This document shows, in pieces, positions 1 to 5,429 of a stretch of 5,429 nucleotides of DNA. The first letter of the stretch is position 1, and each line of letters begins with the position of its first letter. A program made the translations under genes and the position numbers. The notes beneath the pieces are model-generated. The model saw only the letters and a list, made by a program, of their open reading frames with translations. It did not search any database and was not told where the DNA came from. This DNA is from Hyphomonadaceae bacterium (GTDB lineage: Bacteria; Pseudomonadota; Alphaproteobacteria; Caulobacterales; Aquidulcibacteraceae): assembly GCA_025458365.1 (NCBI GenBank), contig JALOSP010000119.1, forward strand, positions 1 to 5,429. Reading direction: 5' to 3'.

Positions 1-192
<192 letters not shown>

Positions 193-222
193 ACCGGACT
201 GCATTTGGCCTGTGCATGCGCA

Positions 223-260
223 GCAAAAATGCAACAGGAAAACCTCTGTTTCATTTTTGC
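223..260 (+). terminator. Candidate intrinsic terminator after lpd
   Basis: A perfect 9-bp inverted repeat (GCAAAAATG at 223-231, CATTTTTGC at 252-260) encloses a second pairing, AACAG at 233-237 with CTGTT at 246-250, with small bulges. It lies 30 bp past the lpd stop. The form is an A-tract, a stem and then a T-tract, typical of intrinsic terminators that can act in both directions. The inner stem is short and the T run is partly inside the outer stem, so strength is uncertain. Confidence 0.5.
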
Positions 261-362
261 ATGGCACAGAAGCAGAATAAGCCGGAAAAAGGGCTGGACG
301 TTTTCGGATTCACCCATTAGCGGGTGTGGGCGACGCGGGCACGATTGTGTCTGCCAGACATT

Positions 363-366
363 GGAG
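363..366 (+). promoter_or_regulatory. Ribosome binding site of the small membrane/secreted protein gene
   Basis: GGAG lies six bases before ATG 373. It decides the start: the same frame is open back to an ATG at 205, but that one has no comparable site, and the stretch between them encodes Cys/Arg-rich residues of non-coding character and crosses the hairpin at 223-260. Confidence 0.7.
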
Positions 367-372
367 AGTTAC

Positions 373-555
373 ATGAAAGCTTGGCGCAAGACCGCTTTGA
401 TCGCCGGTGGCATCGTCGCCGCTGCAACCACCATGGTTGCTGGCGCTGCACTGGCCGACCAGCCGACCAGCGAATTCAACCCTCTGTTCGCAGCGCTGCT
501 GCTGGGCTTGGGCATTGCGTTGGTGGTCAGCATCGACGACGCTGACAGCAACTGA
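373..555 (+). CDS. Small hypothetical protein with signal-like N-terminus and one further hydrophobic segment
   Basis: This encodes a 60-residue protein that I do not recognise as a named family. It begins with a basic MKAWRK, then a hydrophobic, Ala-rich stretch (about residues 7-27) ending in ALA-DQ at residues 26-30. That is a good signal-peptidase I context with predicted cleavage after Ala28. A short polar linker (PTSEFNP) leads to a second hydrophobic segment (about 38-54, LFAALLLGLGIALVVSI) and an acidic tail, SIDDADSN. The mature product could be a 32-residue single-span membrane peptide; if the signal is not cleaved, it would be a two-span inner-membrane hairpin. A ribosome binding site and a strong downstream terminator support a real, separately expressed gene. 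It stands alone between lpd and cysK, so context gives no function. Similar tiny proteins are usually annotated only as hypothetical. That it is coding is likely; its role is unknown. Confidence 0.75.
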   Translation: MKAWRKTALIAGGIVAAATTMVAGAALADQPTSEFNPLFAALLLGLGIALVVSIDDADSN

Positions 556-616
556 GCTTTGCACGGTCGGTGATTGTGCGCCATTGGCGCATGTCGGGAT
601 CTGTCCAAACTGATTG

Positions 617-646
617 AAGCCGCCCTCCATGTGAGGGCGGTTTTTT
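617..646 (+). terminator. Intrinsic terminator of the small gene
   Basis: A perfect 8-bp GC-rich stem (CCGCCCTC at 620-627, GAGGGCGG at 633-640) with a five-base loop is followed directly by six T residues (641-646). The three bases before the stem (GAA, 617-619) can extend it by pairing with T residues. It lies about 60 bp after the stop of the small gene and is a textbook rho-independent terminator for plus-strand transcription. Confidence 0.9.
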
Positions 647-931
647 CATGTCTGACTGCACCCCTGTTCCAACACCGGCCAGCCGAGTTCGTCCGACCTC
701 CACGTCAGGGCCTTGCTGCAGCTGCGCTATCAACAGGCCTTGAAAACCCGCCGCAAAGATAAGTGTCCTGGCCGGGGATTGCGGCAGGTGTCCGCTTCAG
801 CGTTCGGCTCGACCCATTCGGGTCGCTGGTGTGCTCAAAACCTTGTCGGATAAACTGTTGCTCTAACGGCAGACTTTAGTCGCTCCCTCTTGCTTGCAGT
901 GCGCCGATGATCGATCTTCGACGACAAACCG
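647..931. other. Gene-free region upstream of cysK with one short hairpin
   Basis: No convincing gene lies here on either strand. The short open frames lack ribosome binding sites and recognisable composition. The only clear structure is a perfect 6-bp hairpin with a four-base loop, CGACCC at 810-815 and GGGTCG at 820-825, about 115 bp before the cysK start. It has no T-tract, so it is not an intrinsic terminator. The cysK promoter must lie here or nearby, but I could not pick -35 and -10 boxes with confidence. Confidence 0.5.
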
Positions 932-935
932 GGAG
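932..935 (+). promoter_or_regulatory. Ribosome binding site deciding the cysK start
   Basis: GGAG sits six bases before ATG 942. An in-frame ATG at 894 would add 16 residues ([16 protein letters not shown]) unlike the family, and it has no such site. ATG 942 is therefore preferred. Confidence 0.75.
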
Positions 936-941
936 CTTTCC

Positions 942-1925
942 ATGGACGATCTTATCGCCAATCCAGCCGACGCCACCGTGCGGACCCAAGGCCGGATCTT
1001 TGCCAATATCACTGAAACCATTGGTGCCACGCCGCTGGTTGCCCTGCCCCGCCTGACTGCAAAGCTCGGGCTCGAAGCAGAAGTGCTGGCCAAGCTGGAA
1101 TTCTTCAATCCGATCGCTTCGGTCAAGGACCGGATTGGCGTGTCGATGATCGAAGAACTCGAAGCGCGCGGACTGGTCAAGGCCGATACCACGCTGGTGG
1201 AGCCGACGAGCGGCAATACCGGCATCGCGCTGGCCTTTGTGGCTGCCCAGCGCGGCTACCGCCTGATCCTGGTCATGCCCGAAACCATGAGCCTTGAGCG
1301 GCGCAAGATGCTGGCCTTCCTCGGTGCCGAACTGGTGCTGACCCCAGGGTCGGAGGGCATGAAGGGCGCGGTCGCCAAGGCTGGTGCCCTTGTGGAGGAA
1401 ATCCCGGGTGCGATCATTCCCGGCCAGTTCGTCAATCCGGCCAATCCGGCGATCCACCGGCGGACAACAGCTGAAGAAATCTGGGCCGATACCGGCGGCA
1501 TGCTCGACGCCTTCGTGGCTGGTGTCGGGACGGGCGGCACGATCACCGGCGTGGGTCAGGTGCTGAAGCCCCGCCTGCCGGGTCTCAAGGTGGTGGCGGT
1601 GGAACCAGCCGCCTCTCCGGTACTGTCTGGTGGGCAACCGGGGCCGCACAAGATCCAGGGGATCGGCGCAGGCTTCGTCCCCGAGGTGCTCGACCGCACG
1701 GTGATCGACGAAGTCATCACAGTGACCAATGAGGACGCTTTCGAGACCAGCCGTGAACTTGCCCGGATCGAAGGCATTCCCGGTGGCATTTCCACTGGTG
1801 CGAACCTGGCTGCTGCCATTGGGCTCGCCCGCCGTCCGGATTTCAAGGGCAAGCGGATCGTGTTCATCGTGCCCAGCTTCGCAGAACGCTATATCAGTTC
1901 GGCCCTGTTCGAGGGGATTGGTTGA
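942..1925 (+). CDS. cysK: Cysteine synthase A (O-acetylserine sulfhydrylase)
   Basis: This PLP enzyme makes L-cysteine and acetate from O-acetyl-L-serine and sulfide, the last step of sulfur assimilation, in the cytoplasm. The 327-residue product is of normal length for the family and is complete. Fold type II landmarks appear in order. Lys62 in NPIASVKDR is the expected PLP Schiff-base lysine. TSGNTG (89-94) is the substrate loop. [11 protein letters not shown] (162-172) follows. GVGTGGT (194-200) is the phosphate-binding loop. The GISTGA stretch (282-287) is near the pyridine nitrogen, and [13 protein letters not shown] (311-323) closes the protein. A GISSGA form is more usual in E. coli-type enzymes; the Thr here is a conservative change. 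There is no C-terminal CBS domain, so it is not a cystathionine beta-synthase, and the ANPAIH and ERY features fit CysK better than CysM. It is preceded by a long leader and faces gyrB across a palindromic repeat cluster. Confidence 0.95.
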   Translation: MDDLIANPADATVRTQGRIFANITETIGATPLVALPRLTAKLGLEAEVLAKLEFFNPIASVKDRIGVSMIEELEARGLVKADTTLVEPTSGNTGIALAFVAAQRGYRLILVMPETMSLERRKMLAFLGAELVLTPGSEGMKGAVAKAGALVEEIPGAIIPGQFVNPANPAIHRRTTAEEIWADTGGMLDAFVAGVGTGGTITGVGQVLKPRLPGLKVVAVEPAASPVLSGGQPGPHKIQGIGAGFVPEVLDRTVIDEVITVTNEDAFETSRELARIEGIPGGISTGANLAAAIGLARRPDFKGKRIVFIVPSFAERYISSALFEGIG

Positions 1926-1926
1926 T

Positions 1927-2030
1927 CTCTGTCATCCCGGGCGAACGCAGTGAGACCCGGGACCTCTGGAATCGCGGCCCAATGCCCGAGGTCCCGGATA
2001 CGCTCGGACGAGCGTTCCGGGATGACAGCG
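1927..2030. repeat. Palindromic intergenic element, copy 1
   Basis: A roughly 105-bp compound palindrome begins one base after the cysK stop. The outer arms are perfect over 12 bp (CTGTCATCCCGG at 1929-1940, CCGGGATGACAG at 2017-2028). They continue inward, after a three-base bulge, with AACGC (1944-1948) against GCGTT (2012-2016). A separate inner stem of 10 bp pairs CCGGGACCTC (1957-1966) with GAGGTCCCGG (1988-1997). A small side hairpin, CGCTC at 2001-2005 with GAGCG at 2010-2014, competes with the outer stem. The result is a branched, cruciform-capable structure with no coding content. Its place between convergent genes would let it act as a terminator for both, but that is inference. Confidence 0.9.
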
Positions 2031-2046
2031 CGTTGTATTCAGGGTC

Positions 2047-2152
2047 CTCTGTCATCCCGGGCGAACGCAGTGAGACCCGGGACCTCTGGAACAGGGCGCC
2101 CAACTCCCCGGGATCCCGGATACGCTCTGCCCAGCGTTCCGGGAGGACAGCG
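2047..2152. repeat. Palindromic intergenic element, copy 2
   Basis: This is a second copy of the same element, with its left arm exactly 120 bp after that of copy 1. The first 45 bases (2047-2091) are identical to 1927-1971. The middle (2092-2109) is unrelated in sequence and two bases longer. The right half (2110-2152) matches copy 1 at 37 of 43 positions. The outer arms here have one mismatch (CTGTCATCCCGG at 2049-2060 against CCGGGAGGACAG at 2139-2150). The inner stem keeps CCGGGA (2077-2082) with TCCCGG (2114-2119) and then a weakened end. It has decayed more than copy 1 but still folds. Confidence 0.9.
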
Positions 2153-2167
2153 TGTTGTTTCCATTGA

Positions 2168-2189
2168 CCTCTCTCATCCCGGCCAAGCG
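2168..2189. repeat. Partial third copy of the palindromic element (left arm only)
   Basis: These 22 bases match the left end of copy 2 (2046-2067) at 18 of 22 positions, including TCATCCCGG. The spacer before it (about 2151-2167) also resembles the spacer between copies 1 and 2. The match ends just before the gyrB stop complement at 2191, and no right arm follows. It appears to be the truncated or decayed end of a tandem array. Confidence 0.55.
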
Positions 2190-2190
2190 A

Positions 2191-4647
<2,457 letters not shown>

Positions 4648-4677
4648 CTAGCCCGTAACAGGCATCAACACCACGCC

Positions 4678-4702
4678 TGACGCAGCTTTTCCGCTGCTGT
4701 CA
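4678..4702 (-). other. Hairpin between the transglycosylase gene and gyrB
   Basis: An imperfect inverted repeat in the 75-bp gap pairs TGACGCAGC (4678-4686) with GCTGC and GTCA (4693-4697 and 4699-4702), leaving one bulged base and a six-base loop. It begins about 11 bases past the transglycosylase stop and ends about 40 bases before the gyrB start. No T-tract follows on the minus strand, so it is not a standard intrinsic terminator. It could slow read-through, stabilise a 3' end or be chance. I could not pick a convincing gyrB promoter in this gap. Confidence 0.35.
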
Positions 4703-4713
4703 TGAGGCTTGGA

Positions 4714-5429
4714 TCACAAGGCTGGCGGGGCATCCTCTGGCGTCATCGGCCGCTCGTCTTCCGGCTGCGGGCCACTACGTATGGTGACCGGAAACAGGCT
4801 GCCCGGTGTGCCCCGCACCAGGTCGGCAGCGAGCCCCAGAGACGCTGTGTCGCCATTCAGACGCGCCCTGTAAACCTGAATGTTTTCAAGCACACGCTGA
4901 ATGTAATTGCGAGTCTCCGAGAAGGGGACCAATTCCACCCAGTCGATCGCCTCATCCAGCGATTTAGCCCTGGGGTCACCATAGACCCCGACCCACCGGG
5001 CAGGCCTGCCCGGGCCCGCATTATAGGCCGCGGCGGTCATGATGTAGCTGCCGTTGAAGTCCCGGGCGAGATCGTGGAGATGGGCAGAGCCGAGGACCAG
5101 GGCATGCTCCGGCCTGCCTGTCAGCCAGGCGGTCTGGTGCTCCAACCCCATCCGGCGCGCCTGACTGGCTGCCGTTGCCGGCAGGAACTGCATCAGGCCA
5201 AGCGCATTGGCATGCGATCTGGCTTGCGGGTTGAACTCGCTTTCCTGTCGGGCAATCGCCAGCGTATAGGCATCCTCGATCTGACCATAGCCCTGCAGGC
5301 GCGGCACGCGGATCACCGGAAACGCTGCTTCGGTCGCAATCACCTTGCGATTGATTCCGGCCTTGGCGATCCGGATTGATGCCACCGGCAGCCCAAGATC
5401 GCGTGCCCATTCCGACAGGGCCTGATGCT
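4714..5429 (-). CDS. Soluble lytic murein transglycosylase, C-terminal part, 5' end outside window
   Basis: Enzymes of this family cleave the MurNAc-GlcNAc bond of peptidoglycan with formation of 1,6-anhydro-MurNAc, acting in the periplasm. The visible 237 residues hold the catalytic SLT domain (Slt70-like, GH23). The sequence AIARQESEFNP has the catalytic-type Glu encoded at 5242-5244, followed by ANALGLMQFLPATA, the AAYNAGPGRPARW motif and VELVPFSETRNYIQRVLENIQVYRAR. These motifs occur in the same order and wording as in E. coli Slt. About 45 residues follow the domain as a Pro-rich, low-complexity tail ending PEDAPPAL. A GTG at 5383-5385 is not the start, because the frame stays open to the window edge and reads HQALSEWARDLGLP upstream, in keeping with the helical region before the SLT domain in this family. 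The signal peptide and superhelical N-terminal domain would lie outside. gyrB follows 75 bp downstream on the same strand. Confidence 0.93.
   Translation of the reverse strand, partial: HQALSEWARDLGLPVASIRIAKAGINRKVIATEAAFPVIRVPRLQGYGQIEDAYTLAIARQESEFNPQARSHANALGLMQFLPATAASQARRMGLEHQTAWLTGRPEHALVLGSAHLHDLARDFNGSYIMTAAAYNAGPGRPARWVGVYGDPRAKSLDEAIDWVELVPFSETRNYIQRVLENIQVYRARLNGDTASLGLAADLVRGTPGSLFPVTIRSGPQPEDERPMTPEDAPPAL

Noticed and set aside
294..321. Possible promoter of the small gene (CTGGAC, 16-base gap, ATTAGC) and an overlapping CACCC/GGGTG inverted repeat
   Set aside because: The boxes match the housekeeping consensus poorly and the 5-bp inverted repeat is short enough to be chance; not strong enough to annotate.
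574..762. Small plus-strand open frame of 62 codons
   Set aside because: It runs straight through the strong intrinsic terminator at 617-646 and has no ribosome binding site.
894..941. Upstream ATG giving a 16-residue longer CysK
   Set aside because: There is no suitable ribosome binding site and the extra residues do not resemble the family; ATG 942 has GGAG at ideal spacing.
876..1649. Long minus-strand open frame (257 codons) opposite cysK
   Set aside because: It is the antisense shadow of a strongly recognised cysK; the translation is His/Arg/Gln-rich with no recognisable domain, as expected from GC-rich codon bias.
1927..2189. CRISPR array
   Set aside because: There are only two to three units, each about 105 bp and palindromic throughout, with a 120-bp period and no unique spacers of normal size or nearby cas genes.
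5383..5385. GTG as start of a complete 223-residue transglycosylase
   Set aside because: The frame remains open upstream to the window edge with family-like residues, so the gene is partial, not a short stand-alone enzyme.

Overview
The window is a GC-rich stretch of bacterial chromosome. Its gene content and protein style suggest an alphaproteobacterium, most likely a sphingomonad (Sphingomonadales). This rests on the form of the Lpd, CysK and GyrB sequences and on the GTCATCCCGGG-type dispersed palindromes. It is a judgement from sequence style, not a database result.

Layout, left to right. Positions 1-192 (+) are the 3' end of a dihydrolipoamide dehydrogenase gene (lpd), followed by an A-tract/stem/T-tract hairpin that looks like its terminator. 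Positions 373-555 (+) encode a 60-residue protein with a signal-peptide-like N-terminus and a second hydrophobic segment. It has its own ribosome binding site and a strong intrinsic terminator at 617-646. Positions 647-941 are a gene-free leader before cysK (942-1925, +), a complete cysteine synthase. Positions 1926-2190 separate cysK from the convergent gyrB and hold two full copies of a roughly 105-bp palindromic element at a 120-bp period, plus a degraded third left arm that ends at the gyrB stop. Positions 2191-4638 (-) are a complete gyrB for DNA gyrase subunit B. Positions 4714-5429 (-) are the 3' part of a soluble lytic murein transglycosylase gene that runs off the right edge.

The genes are unrelated housekeeping functions: central carbon metabolism, cysteine synthesis, DNA supercoiling and cell-wall turnover. 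No shared pathway links them. lpd, the small gene and cysK point one way with hairpins or long gaps between them, so they are probably separate transcription units. gyrB lies 75 bp downstream of the transglycosylase gene on the same strand and could be partly co-transcribed with it.

I see no tRNA, rRNA, CRISPR array, transposase, phage gene or defence system. The parts least explained by standard annotation are the tandem palindromic element between cysK and gyrB and the small membrane or secreted protein.
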